This document shows positions 52,322-61,317 of a stretch of DNA of 64,000 bases, piece after piece (the first letter of the stretch is position 1; every line of letters starts with the position of its first letter). The notes below the pieces were generated by a model that was not told the origin of the DNA, did no database searches, and worked only from the letters and a program-made list of their open reading frames with translations. Source of the stretch: Paracholeplasma morum (GTDB taxonomy: Bacteria; Bacillota_I; Bacilli_A; Acholeplasmatales; UBA5453); NCBI RefSeq assembly GCF_016907055.1, contig NZ_JAFBBG010000003.1, positions 1-64,000 on the forward strand. Reading direction: 5' to 3'. A program made the position numbers and the translations under genes.

Positions 52322-54172
52322 ATGAAGAAAGTACTAACAGCCTTAATTATGTTTGTTGCAGCACTGTCTGTATTCAGTTTAAAAGCTGATGCTGCTGACG
52401 AAAAAGGTAACTTAGTCATTCACTACCATTCTTGGAGCGAAGACTATACTGAATTAGGAAGCCATGCATGGGGAGGGACAGCGGTTCCCAAGGTTTATGA
52501 TGGTATCGATGAGTTCGGTGCTTATTGGAACTATAATGATGTTCCAGTAGGAACTGAAGTTGGATTTATCGCTGTTGTATGGCCAGGCGGAGCAGGACCT
52601 GACTGGAACATGAAGAAAACTGGGGACGTCATGATTTCTCCAAACGCTGTTAAAGCCGGTAAAACTACTCACGTGTATGTTTTCGAAGGCGCAGCATCTA
52701 CTAAAGATGGCGATAAAGGTGTAGATGGAGAACGTCAAGCTTTTGTTGCAGATCCTGACAAGAAGAACATGTTAGTTGTTTACTATGATCCAACTGGCAA
52801 TTATGAAAAAACTATTGGTATGCATTTCTGGGACGGTTTTTATAATGGTGAAGTAACTTCTCCAGCTTGGGGAACACCAGTTCCATTTGAAACTGCAGGA
52901 AAATATGCCGGAGAATTTGAAGTTAAAGCAATTATGTTAACTTCTTCAGGCGATAAGGGCGGCGGATTAATTTACGACGGTACAAACAAGAAAACAGGAG
53001 ATATTGTACTAGACTCTGCTACAGTAGCAGGCGGAACTGATATCGCCTATGTAGTTGGTGTTGGTACAAACGAAAGCTCCACTAACGTATATAGAGATTT
53101 CGAAGAGTTCTCAGCAGCTGCATTCGCATTTGGTTTAGTTAAATTTGACAGCGCGAAGATGATTGGTACATATGCAACATCACCATCAAACATCGTTGTT
53201 AAAACTAGCCAACCTGTTGAAAATCCATATAAGAAAGCTCAAACTAAACTAGAAAAAGCAATTGCAGATGCAACTGTTAAGAGCTGGTTCACAGTTAGAG
53301 AAGATATGGGTGAAGGTAAATTAGGTACACCACTTATTATTGATCGTGTAGACTATGCACAATCAAACGATACAATTTCTGACTTCGTTATCGTATTAAG
53401 AGATGGTAGTACACTAGACATGTCTAAAGATTATGTTGTTGAATTTGATCTTGGTATTGTATTGCCTACAGAAAAATTAGCAGCTAAAAAAGAAGTGGAA
53501 GTAAGATTAGTTCTTACAGTTCCTGAAAATACTCCAGTTGATGCAGTTATTTCAGCAGCAGGCGCGTTCAATGGTTGGACTCCAGGTGCTGAAGGTTATA
53601 CAGTTAGCAAGATTGGTGATAAATTCGTTCTTTCATTCGTTGTTGAAGTAGATGAAGCAATCACTACTTTTGAATACAAATGGACTAGAGGAGAATGGGC
53701 AAGCGCTGAGTTTATTGAAGAAAACCGTAAATTAGTCATACTAAATACTCAAGACTTCGTTACATTTGAGGATGAAGTATTGATTTGGGAAGATTTAAAA
53801 GCTGAAGCAGATGAAAAATATGCTGCTCCTAATAGAGCAATCAAAGAAAACTTAAGTGCATCAATCGCTATCGACATCGATAACGAAGCACCAGTATTCA
53901 CATTCTTAACTGCTGCAATCGCTGGTAAACCAGCTGCACAAAGAATTATTGAAGTTGCATGGGGAAAACCATTCGACCAAAACTTATTCCCAAGTTATAG
54001 AGTCACAGATAATAGAGATGGCGATTTAACAACTGCAGTATATGTACCAAAAGGTGCAAACTCAGTTATTAATACAAGCGTAGTCGGCGATTACACTATC
54101 ATGCTACAAGTTGAAGACAAATGGGGCAACGTTGCTCAAGAAACATTCATCTTCAGAGTAGTGAAGAAATAA
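52322..54172 (+). CDS. Secreted multi-domain starch-binding protein without catalytic domain
   Basis: A 616-residue exported protein with signal peptide (about 1-24, no lipobox) and no membrane or sorting segment. Two CBM41-like domains (about 28-130 and 150-262) have the PUD pattern of paired Trp/His strands (HSWSEDY, HFWDGFY). A linker/Ig-like part (about 268-390) follows. Next comes a CBM20-type starch-binding fold (about 395-480, GAFNGWTPG, then EYKWTRGEW and NRKLVI). The end is a DUF5011/HYR-like Ig domain (about 535-616, RVTDNRDGDLT). No glycosidase domain is present. It leads the malE-F-G operon, so it probably captures starch or glycogen at the surface, like SusE/SusF in Bacteroides but of a different family. 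Individual domain calls are moderate. Confidence 0.85.
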   Translation: MKKVLTALIMFVAALSVFSLKADAADEKGNLVIHYHSWSEDYTELGSHAWGGTAVPKVYDGIDEFGAYWNYNDVPVGTEVGFIAVVWPGGAGPDWNMKKTGDVMISPNAVKAGKTTHVYVFEGAASTKDGDKGVDGERQAFVADPDKKNMLVVYYDPTGNYEKTIGMHFWDGFYNGEVTSPAWGTPVPFETAGKYAGEFEVKAIMLTSSGDKGGGLIYDGTNKKTGDIVLDSATVAGGTDIAYVVGVGTNESSTNVYRDFEEFSAAAFAFGLVKFDSAKMIGTYATSPSNIVVKTSQPVENPYKKAQTKLEKAIADATVKSWFTVREDMGEGKLGTPLIIDRVDYAQSNDTISDFVIVLRDGSTLDMSKDYVVEFDLGIVLPTEKLAAKKEVEVRLVLTVPENTPVDAVISAAGAFNGWTPGAEGYTVSKIGDKFVLSFVVEVDEAITTFEYKWTRGEWASAEFIEENRKLVILNTQDFVTFEDEVLIWEDLKAEADEKYAAPNRAIKENLSASIAIDIDNEAPVFTFLTAAIAGKPAAQRIIEVAWGKPFDQNLFPSYRVTDNRDGDLTTAVYVPKGANSVINTSVVGDYTIMLQVEDKWGNVAQETFIFRVVKK

Positions 54173-54186
54173 GGAGGCCGAAAATT

Positions 54187-55530
54187 ATGAAAAAATTATT
54201 ATTAGTAGCATTCTTACTTCTAAGCGTAGTTACATTAGCCGCTTGCGGTAAAAAAACTGTAACAAACGAAGGAACAACAATTGACTTCGGTGATATTTTC
54301 GTTAAGAAATCTAAGATCCGTGTTTGGATCGACGATGAACAAGGCGATTATATGAAAGCTGTTATTGCTGAATTCAATAAAAAATATCCAAACATCATTG
54401 TTGAACACCAACATATGGGTGCTGTTGATGCACGTGAAAGACTAAAAACTTTCGGTCCTTCTGGTAACGGTGCGGACGTATTCCAATTCCCACATGACCA
54501 CTTAGCACAAGCGGTTCTAGAAGACTTAGTATATGCATTACCACAATCAACAAAAGATTTATTAAATGCAAGAGCACATGAACTTGGTCTATCTATTGCA
54601 ACTGTTGCATACGATGAACAAGCTAAATCATTTGACCCTGCATCACCGAACTCAGTTGAAAGAGTTTATGCAGTACCAATGTCAGTTGAATCAGTAGGTC
54701 TATTCTATAACAAAGATTTAGTAGCTACTCCTGCAACAACAATGGAAGCAATCCTTACAGCTGGCGCTGCATGGAATGCTGAAGAAGTTGGATCAGCTGG
54801 TCTTACAAGAGCTGAACAAGGCTTATACTATTTCAACACATCTAGCCACTGGGCAGATGCATATTTCATGCAACCATTCTTATCAGCATTTGATTTCACA
54901 CCATTTGGTGAAAAATTAAATGACCCATCAGCAGTTGGGTTTGCAGACACTGTCGATGCATTAAAGTTCTTCGTTGAAGACTTAAAACCGGTTGTTGCTG
55001 GTACTGCGGGCGTTAAAGACACTAAGGGTGGCGAAAACTTTGAAAAAGGTTTAGTTCCTTACATCATCGCTGGGCCTTGGATGCATGAAACTTATCAAAA
55101 AGCTAACTTAAACTATGGTGTTGCACAAATGCCTACTTTAAATGGTAAAGAAATGAAAACTTTCGCTGGTGCTATGATGGCCGCAGTTTACAAGTATTCA
55201 GATAATGTTTCCGATGCAATCAAGTTTGTTGAGTTCTTAAATAGTGATATTGCTATGCAACTTCAATATGAATACAAGACAAAACTTCCTGCATTAAAAG
55301 AATCTCTACTTTCTGGTGTTCCAGGTGTATTAGAAGACTCAAGAATGACATCTATGTCAGACCAACTTAAGACTTCACATCCAATGCCAACAATTCCACA
55401 AGTAACTTACTACTGGGCTCCTGCTGAAACAATGATCACAGAAGTATGGAACGCTGGTAAAGCATATGCTGAAGCTGCAGCAGCTGCAGAAACTTCATAT
55501 GTAACATTAAGAGATCTATCAGCAAACTAA
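54187..55530 (+). CDS. malE: Maltodextrin ABC transporter substrate-binding lipoprotein
   Basis: A 447-residue family 1 solute-binding protein with a signal ending LAAC. The mature part has IRVWIDDEQGDYMKAVIAEF in its first lobe (split here as IRVWIDDEQ), GNGADVFQFPHDHL, AVPMSVESVGLFYN and GPWMHETY, typical of MalE. The start at 54187 follows AAGGAGG. It binds the oligosaccharides released by the amylase and pullulanase and hands them to MalFG. Confidence 0.93.
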   Translation: MKKLLLVAFLLLSVVTLAACGKKTVTNEGTTIDFGDIFVKKSKIRVWIDDEQGDYMKAVIAEFNKKYPNIIVEHQHMGAVDARERLKTFGPSGNGADVFQFPHDHLAQAVLEDLVYALPQSTKDLLNARAHELGLSIATVAYDEQAKSFDPASPNSVERVYAVPMSVESVGLFYNKDLVATPATTMEAILTAGAAWNAEEVGSAGLTRAEQGLYYFNTSSHWADAYFMQPFLSAFDFTPFGEKLNDPSAVGFADTVDALKFFVEDLKPVVAGTAGVKDTKGGENFEKGLVPYIIAGPWMHETYQKANLNYGVAQMPTLNGKEMKTFAGAMMAAVYKYSDNVSDAIKFVEFLNSDIAMQLQYEYKTKLPALKESLLSGVPGVLEDSRMTSMSDQLKTSHPMPTIPQVTYYWAPAETMITEVWNAGKAYAEAAAAAETSYVTLRDLSAN

Positions 55531-55551
55531 TTTAATATAACTTTAAAACAG

Positions 55552-55579
55552 ATGATGGCGGCTACTGAGCCGCCCTCAT
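55552..55579 (+). promoter_or_regulatory. Stem-loop between malE and malF
   Basis: GGCGGCT (55557-55563), loop ACTG, AGCCGCC (55568-55574), extended by ATGA/TCAT across one mismatch. No T run follows immediately. Such GC-rich hairpins often lower expression of permease genes relative to the binding protein by attenuation or mRNA protection. Confidence 0.6.
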
Positions 55580-55601
55580 TTAGTTTTATATGGAGGTACA
55601 G

Positions 55602-57965
55602 ATGAAAGTTATAAGCATATTAAAAGCAATTGCATCTGGAATTATTTGGGGGTTAGGACAATTACTAAACGGACAGTTTATTAAAGCCTTAATTCTTTTT
55701 CTTGTTTTCAGCCTTTTTATTGGTATTGAGTTAGGAACAAGTCACTATAATGTAGAAACAAGTGCATACGATAAATTGCCAGGTGACGATTTTGGAGACA
55801 CTTGGGTATCAGGTCAGTTCGTAACTAAATACAACGATTTAGTCTTTAGAAATGAAATACAACCATATACTGATTTTGAAAACTATGTAACTGAAATCGG
55901 CGGATATGATAATTTAACCGAAATGGCTCTAATCGAATTTATTGCTAGAGACTTGGTTAAAAATAACCCAGCATCATATAAAGATATTAATAATCCAAAT
56001 GTACTAATCAAAGCTGAGGATTTCGAAAACCCTGAGCAAAATGTTGAAATAGATAGATCAAGAACTATCTATAAAGACGAAGATGGCATTTACTATTTAG
56101 AAAGAAACAAAACACTTGAAGATGGTACAAGTACAAAAGAATATGTAAAAGTTCATTTTATAACCAATGTCGTCGATGAATCTGTTATTTTAGATTCATT
56201 AGAAGGTTTAACTGTATTTAGAAAAACGGGAGAAATATACAGACTAAATGGAATCCCTTATCTTAAAGTAATTGATAATGATTCAAATAAATATGTTAAT
56301 CTTTATGATTTTACTATCGGGACATTACCATCTACACCAACGAAAGTTAATGTAGTCGGTCCTTTATATTTGAACAATAATAATGTCTACGAATACTATC
56401 AACCAGGCCTTATCTATCTTGGTGAGTATTTACAATATCAACCAACTCAATTCACGACTGCAGTAAGAGCTGCGTTAAGAGATGGTATTTACGCAAATCC
56501 TGCCAACAGAAGAGATTCAAATGACTTTACACGATTTATGTTAAAAGTGTATTTACATATGAATCCTGAAACAAAAGCAAGTTTCGAGGATAACTATGAT
56601 TATTTCTTCTATGATAAAGCTGGTATTTTCATTAAAGGGTATTGGTCGGTTTTAACTCTTGGTGTAGCCAAGAAAGTTGAATTTAGCCAATACAACTCAT
56701 TAGAATCTGCCTTAGTTGGTGGACCTACAGCAGCTTATAGTTTATCCACTTATGTAACACCGCTAGGATCTGTTCCATTAAAGGGGCATATCTCAACGAT
56801 TTTAATGTTACAAGGATTGATCGCAATCATCTTATCATTGTTTTTTATGATATTCATGGTTTGGTCAATTAGAGATGCTTACATTGTTGCTGAACAAAAA
56901 CGATTGAAAAAAGAAGTTACAAAACAAGGTAAATATTTCAAAGAAGTCTATGAAAACTTCTTTGAATACATTATTTTATCGCCTGCGATGTTTGTATTAG
57001 CATTTATTTCCATTATGCCAATTACATTCGGATTTATCATGGCGTTCACATCTATTTCTGGTCCTACTTCAATGATTGAGACGTTCGACTGGATTGGACT
57101 TAAGAATTTCATTGCATTATTTGATTTCTCAAGTGGATTTGGCGCATCATTTGGACAAGCTTTCTGGCGTGTTCTAGGATGGACCTTCATTTGGGCTATT
57201 CTATCTACATTTACAGTATTCTTTGGAGGATTCCTCCAAGCATTAATCTTGAACAGCGAAAAAGTTGTGTTTAGAAAACTATGGCGTACAATTATGATTT
57301 TACCTTGGGCTATCCCAGCGTTATTATCACAAATGGTATTCTCAGTTATGTTTAAAGACAATGGATTTGTCAATACCTTCCTAAGGGATATTGGTATTTA
57401 TGAAATCCTAACAAACTTAGGTATGCTTGGTAAAGAAGGTAAATACCTAGAAGGATTCCAAAGATTAATATATTTAGGTAAAGATAACATTCAATGGTTT
57501 AGTAATCCATTTAACCCAACATTTGTAAGAGCTACACTTGTTGTTGTTAATATTTGGTTAGGGTTCCCATACTTTATGGCTCTAATGACCGGGATTATGA
57601 CGGCAATTGATAAGACTTTATATGAAGCAGCAGATATCGATGGTGCAACAGGCATTCAAAAGATCACTAAGATTACGATGCCTCTGGTATTGTATTCGAC
57701 AGCACCAATTTTAATTATGACATTCTCAGGAAACTTTAATAACTTCGGGGTAATTTACTTTATCACCCAAGGTGGACCGAATGCGGGTAACTTCTCGCGG
57801 GGGTTTGCTGGTGATACGGATATCTTGATTTCCTGGATGTATAAGTTAACCGTAGATGAATCCATCTATAACATGGCATCGGTATTCTCAGTGCTAATAT
57901 TCTTATTCGTAGGTTCGATTTCGGCGTGGAACCTATCAAGAACGAAAGCATTCCAGGAGGACTAA
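55602..57965 (+). CDS. malF: Maltodextrin ABC transporter permease MalF, enlarged
   Basis: A 787-residue permease, nearly twice the usual size for Firmicutes. After a first hydrophobic region (about 12-42; GLGQLLNGQFIKAL) comes an extracytoplasmic stretch of about 350 residues. Then one TM (about 405-430), a basic linker, and the classical six-segment MalF core (about 455-787) with the EAA loop EAADIDGATGIQKI (about 676). The start at 55602 follows GGAGG. The large outer domain resembles in position the P2 loop of E. coli MalF but is bigger and may dock MalE. The ATPase is not encoded nearby. Confidence 0.9.
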   Translation: MKVISILKAIASGIIWGLGQLLNGQFIKALILFLVFSLFIGIELGTSHYNVETSAYDKLPGDDFGDTWVSGQFVTKYNDLVFRNEIQPYTDFENYVTEIGGYDNLTEMALIEFIARDLVKNNPASYKDINNPNVLIKAEDFENPEQNVEIDRSRTIYKDEDGIYYLERNKTLEDGTSTKEYVKVHFITNVVDESVILDSLEGLTVFRKTGEIYRLNGIPYLKVIDNDSNKYVNLYDFTIGTLPSTPTKVNVVGPLYLNNNNVYEYYQPGLIYLGEYLQYQPTQFTTAVRAALRDGIYANPANRRDSNDFTRFMLKVYLHMNPETKASFEDNYDYFFYDKAGIFIKGYWSVLTLGVAKKVEFSQYNSLESALVGGPTAAYSLSTYVTPLGSVPLKGHISTILMLQGLIAIILSLFFMIFMVWSIRDAYIVAEQKRLKKEVTKQGKYFKEVYENFFEYIILSPAMFVLAFISIMPITFGFIMAFTSISGPTSMIETFDWIGLKNFIALFDFSSGFGASFGQAFWRVLGWTFIWAILSTFTVFFGGFLQALILNSEKVVFRKLWRTIMILPWAIPALLSQMVFSVMFKDNGFVNTFLRDIGIYEILTNLGMLGKEGKYLEGFQRLIYLGKDNIQWFSNPFNPTFVRATLVVVNIWLGFPYFMALMTGIMTAIDKTLYEAADIDGATGIQKITKITMPLVLYSTAPILIMTFSGNFNNFGVIYFITQGGPNAGNFSRGFAGDTDILISWMYKLTVDESIYNMASVFSVLIFLFVGSISAWNLSRTKAFQED

Positions 57966-57968
57966 TCT

Positions 57969-59486
57969 ATGACTCTATACTTATTTCTGATTGGATTCTT
58001 AGTCATTCTATCTCTTTTAGTTCAGCAAAGTGTTGCGAACGAAATCGCCGTTAAAAAGGGACATGAATCCTATAAAAACAGATTATTTGGTCTAATCCCA
58101 GTTTATGGAATTAGACGTGTATTGAAAATGAATAACTTAATTGGAACATCTCAAACTGCAATTGATTATTCATATGATCCAAGAATGTTATTAAAACGCA
58201 CCCTAATTTATGCGGGACTCTTAATCGGAGCAACCATCATTATTGCCCCATTATCAGTGTTAGGTTATCTATCTTTCAAGAATAACCTTCTACAATCCTT
58301 GATAACGATTTATGTTGTGTTGCTAATTGTGTTTAGTTATCACTCACTAGTAGTAGATATTGCGAAAGCTAAAGGCTATGAACATCTTTTAGTACACTTA
58401 ATTACACTCGTACCTTTCTATGGATTAATCTATACCTTAACGCGTCTTCCAAAAGGCCATTTAAGGGCTACCTTTATGAGGAAAGAACAACCAAACATTG
58501 TTCAGTATCTCATGCTTTCATTAATTATTGTATTGTTGATACTACCAACTAGTGGGTTAGTATTCTATCTATGGGTTGTTCCTAAGAAACGTAACGTTTC
58601 AAACTCAGCAATCTTAAGCAATTTCGGATTAGGAAACATCCTATCTAGATTATTAGTTTATGCTGAAATTACGCTTGTATCTGTCATTGTATTAGTGCCA
58701 GTTATCTATATTTTCGGGTTAGCATTCTCTAATATCTCATCTGCAGTTCCAAGTACAATTTGGCCTGAAAAACCAACGTTTGCCGCATTATTCTACCTAT
58801 TTGAAGAAACTAAGTTCTTAAAATGGTATGTAAATACATTATCAATCGCTCTTGTAAATATGTTTGTTGGTACAATCTTAATTACAGGTGCAGCTTATGT
58901 ATTTGCTAGATTCAGCTTTAAAGGTAAAAAAGCTGGGTTATTAACCATCTTAGTTCTACAAGCATTCCCTTCATTTATGGGATTAATTGCGATGTATGTA
59001 CTGTTCTGGACCTTTAACTTACTAGGTAAACCTTTAGCTCTATCGATTTTATATATCGGTGGTTCGATTCCAGGCAACCTATGGTTAATTAAAGGGTTCT
59101 TAACTCAAATTCCAAAAGACTTGGACGAATCCGCAATGATCGATGGTGCGAATAAACTTCAAATATTCTTTAAGATTATTCTGCCATTATCTGTACCAAT
59201 CTTAACATTCGTTGCCGTATCTATGTTTATGGGACCATGGATGGATTATATGTTACCGGGGTATCTTCTAAACTATTATCCTAAGAACGCTGGTCCAAAC
59301 TATGATGTTACACAACAGTGGACATTGGCAGTCGGATTATTTAAGTTTATTAATGACCCACAATATATGCACTATAGCGCATTCGCTATGGGGGCGTTAT
59401 TTGTCGGTATACCAATTACAGTCCTTTACATGGTATTCCAAAAATACCTTATCGAAGGAATTATGGCTGGTGCAACAAAAGGGTAA
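57969..59486 (+). CDS. malG: Maltodextrin ABC transporter permease MalG, with N-terminal extension
   Basis: A 505-residue permease. The C-terminal 290 residues are the normal MalG core with the EAA loop DESAMIDGANKLQ (about 386). About 210 N-terminal residues are extra and carry about four membrane segments. They contain an internal repeat: GLIPVYGIRRVLKMN (about 40) resembles TLVPFYGLIYTLTRLP (about 142). Start follows CAGGAGG. It ends in a terminator that includes the stop codon. Confidence 0.9.
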   Translation: MTLYLFLIGFLVILSLLVQQSVANEIAVKKGHESYKNRLFGLIPVYGIRRVLKMNNLIGTSQTAIDYSYDPRMLLKRTLIYAGLLIGATIIIAPLSVLGYLSFKNNLLQSLITIYVVLLIVFSYHSLVVDIAKAKGYEHLLVHLITLVPFYGLIYTLTRLPKGHLRATFMRKEQPNIVQYLMLSLIIVLLILPTSGLVFYLWVVPKKRNVSNSAILSNFGLGNILSRLLVYAEITLVSVIVLVPVIYIFGLAFSNISSAVPSTIWPEKPTFAALFYLFEETKFLKWYVNTLSIALVNMFVGTILITGAAYVFARFSFKGKKAGLLTILVLQAFPSFMGLIAMYVLFWTFNLLGKPLALSILYIGGSIPGNLWLIKGFLTQIPKDLDESAMIDGANKLQIFFKIILPLSVPILTFVAVSMFMGPWMDYMLPGYLLNYYPKNAGPNYDVTQQWTLAVGLFKFINDPQYMHYSAFAMGALFVGIPITVLYMVFQKYLIEGIMAGATKG

Positions 59487-59506
59487 GAAATTACCCTTTT
59501 TCTTTT
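59477..59506 (+). terminator. Terminator of the mal operon
   Basis: AAAAGGGTAA (includes the stop codon), loop GAAA, TTACCCTTTT, then T-rich. Confidence 0.9.
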
Positions 59507-59520
59507 CTTTAAATGTATCC

Positions 59521-59586
59521 GTTTAATGGTGGGTACATCGGTTCGGATAGGAAGCCCCCACTTCCATTAAGTGGTGGGTAGTTCAC
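59521..59586 (+). mobile_element. Orphan IS200/IS605-type right end (omegaRNA-3'-like)
   Basis: The sequence GGATAGGAAGCCCCCACTT closes a hairpin (CCC-CCACTT, 59555-59563, loop CCATT, AAGTGG-T-GGG, 59569-59578) and ends TAGTTCAC (59579-59586). That layout (AGGAAGCCCC hairpin then AGTTCAC) is the usual right end of IS605/IS1341 elements, which also forms the 3' scaffold of TnpB omegaRNA. The 9-mer TGGTGGGTA occurs twice (59527-59535, 59572-59580), so two alternative hairpins are possible. No tnpA or tnpB is present in the 155 bases between malG and glnS. Confidence 0.6.
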
Positions 59587-59597
59587 AAGATTATAAC

Positions 59598-59626
59598 TTG
59601 TTATAACGGGCCTTTTATTATATAAT
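59598..59626 (+). promoter_or_regulatory. Promoter of glnS
   Basis: TTGTTA (59598-59603), 17-base spacer, TATAAT (59621-59626). The -35 lies in TTATAAC-TTG-TTATAA-type inverted symmetry starting 5 bases after the IS605-like end. Confidence 0.75.
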
Positions 59627-59647
59627 TAGTAATTGGGAAGTGATAAT

Positions 59648-61279
59648 ATGGAGAACCATTCAAATTTTATTAAAACAATTATGATTCAAGATCTTGAATC
59701 TAAAAAACACGATGAAATCATTACAAGATTTCCACCAGAACCAAACGGATACTTACATATCGGACACGCTAGAGCTGTTATTAACAACTTTGAACTAGCT
59801 AAAAACTTCGGAGGTAAAACTAACCTTCGTTTTGACGATACCAATCCAGGAAAAGAAGACGTAGAATACGTTAATGCCATTATTGAAGATATCAAGTGGC
59901 TTGGATATGAACCTAATAAAGTTCTTTATGCTTCCGACTATTTTGAAGAAATGTATCATAGAGCAATCCTTTTAATCAAGAAAGGTTTAGCCTATGTGGA
60001 TGATTTATCTGCTGAAGAAATCAGTAAAACCAGAGGGAATTTAACTACTCCGGGCACAGAATCACCATTTAGAAACAGAAGCGTTAGTGAAAACATTGAG
60101 TTGTTTGAAAACATGAATAAAGGCATGTACAAAGAAGGCGAAAAAGTCTTAAGAGCCAAGATTGACATGGCTAGCCCTAACATGAATATGAGAGACCCTG
60201 TTATTTACCGTATAAGCTATGCTGAACACCACAATACAGGTAAGAGATGGTGCATTTATCCAATGTATGACTATGCTCATCCACTTGAAGATGCCATCGA
60301 AGGTATCACACACTCATTATGTAGTTTAGAGTTTGAAGACCACCGTCCGCTTTATGATTGGGTAGTTAGAGAAACTGAAATGCCTTTAATCCCTAGACAA
60401 ATTGAATTTGGTCGCTTAAATATCGAAAACACAGTGATGAGTAAACGTTATTTAAAACAACTTGTCGATGAGAAACATGTTATTGGTTGGGATGATCCAA
60501 GAATGCCTACCCTTTCAGGATTAAGAAGAAGAGGCTATACACCAGAAGCCATTCGTAACTTTATTCTTGGGACAGGGTTATCGAGAATTAACACAACCGT
60601 TAATACAGACATGCTTGAATCGTTCTTAAGAGACGATTTAGCTAACAACAGTTCTAAATTGATGGGTGTAATTGACCCACTTAAAGTGACTGTTATCAAC
60701 TATGATGAAGACAAAGTAGAAGCATTTACTGTGCCTTTTGATCCAAATAAACCAGAACTAGGTGAACGTACAGTATACTTCTCTAAACATCTTTATATTG
60801 AACAAGATGACTTCGTAGAAGTTAAACCAAATAAACACTGGAAGAGACTAGCTAAAGACGTTGAAGTGAGATTGTTCCACACCTATTTCATTAAGTGCGT
60901 AGATGTCATTAAAGATGAAACTGGTAAAGTAGTTGAACTTTTAGTTACTTACGATCCAGAAACTAAGTCAGGTTCAGGATTCAGTGAACGTAAACCTAAC
61001 GGAACCATTCATTTCGTTTCTGCTCATCAATCAATTAAGACACAATTTAACCTATTTGGACCGCTTGTATTTGACGGAGAAGCGCCTTTCATCGAACGTT
61101 TGAATAAAGACTCGTGGATTAAGAAAGAAGGCTTCATTGAGGCTGCATTCAGCAAGGACATACCTACTAAATCATTCCAATTGATTCGTATGGGTTATTT
61201 CAACTTTGATAAAGTCTCAACGAAAGAAAACATGGTATTAAACCGAATTGTTGAGCTAAAAAGTTCATTTCAAAAATAA
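59648..61279 (+). CDS. glnS: Glutaminyl-tRNA synthetase
   Basis: A 543-residue class I synthetase charging tRNA-Gln directly. It has [13 protein letters not shown] (HIGH motif), LRFDDTNP, and [11 protein letters not shown] (KMSK-like). The extended C-terminal anticodon-binding beta barrels are of the GlnRS type rather than GluRS. The start at 59648 follows GGGAAGTGA; the longer TTG start is less likely. Many Firmicutes lack GlnRS and use GatCAB, so its presence is notable. Confidence 0.95.
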   Translation: MENHSNFIKTIMIQDLESKKHDEIITRFPPEPNGYLHIGHARAVINNFELAKNFGGKTNLRFDDTNPGKEDVEYVNAIIEDIKWLGYEPNKVLYASDYFEEMYHRAILLIKKGLAYVDDLSAEEISKTRGNLTTPGTESPFRNRSVSENIELFENMNKGMYKEGEKVLRAKIDMASPNMNMRDPVIYRISYAEHHNTGKRWCIYPMYDYAHPLEDAIEGITHSLCSLEFEDHRPLYDWVVRETEMPLIPRQIEFGRLNIENTVMSKRYLKQLVDEKHVIGWDDPRMPTLSGLRRRGYTPEAIRNFILGTGLSRINTTVNTDMLESFLRDDLANNSSKLMGVIDPLKVTVINYDEDKVEAFTVPFDPNKPELGERTVYFSKHLYIEQDDFVEVKPNKHWKRLAKDVEVRLFHTYFIKCVDVIKDETGKVVELLVTYDPETKSGSGFSERKPNGTIHFVSAHQSIKTQFNLFGPLVFDGEAPFIERLNKDSWIKKEGFIEAAFSKDIPTKSFQLIRMGYFNFDKVSTKENMVLNRIVELKSSFQK

Positions 61280-61280
61280 T

Positions 61281-61301
61281 AAAAAGGGGTCGCCCCTTTT
61301 T
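61281..61301 (+). terminator. Terminator of glnS
   Basis: AAAAAGGGG and CCCCTTTTT around TCG, directly after the glnS stop. Confidence 0.85.
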
Positions 61302-61317
61302 CAATTTAAGGAGTACT

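Noticed and set aside
56948-57373. 141-residue frame antisense to malF
   Set aside because: Shadow of the permease core on the opposite strand, with no ribosome site or family match.
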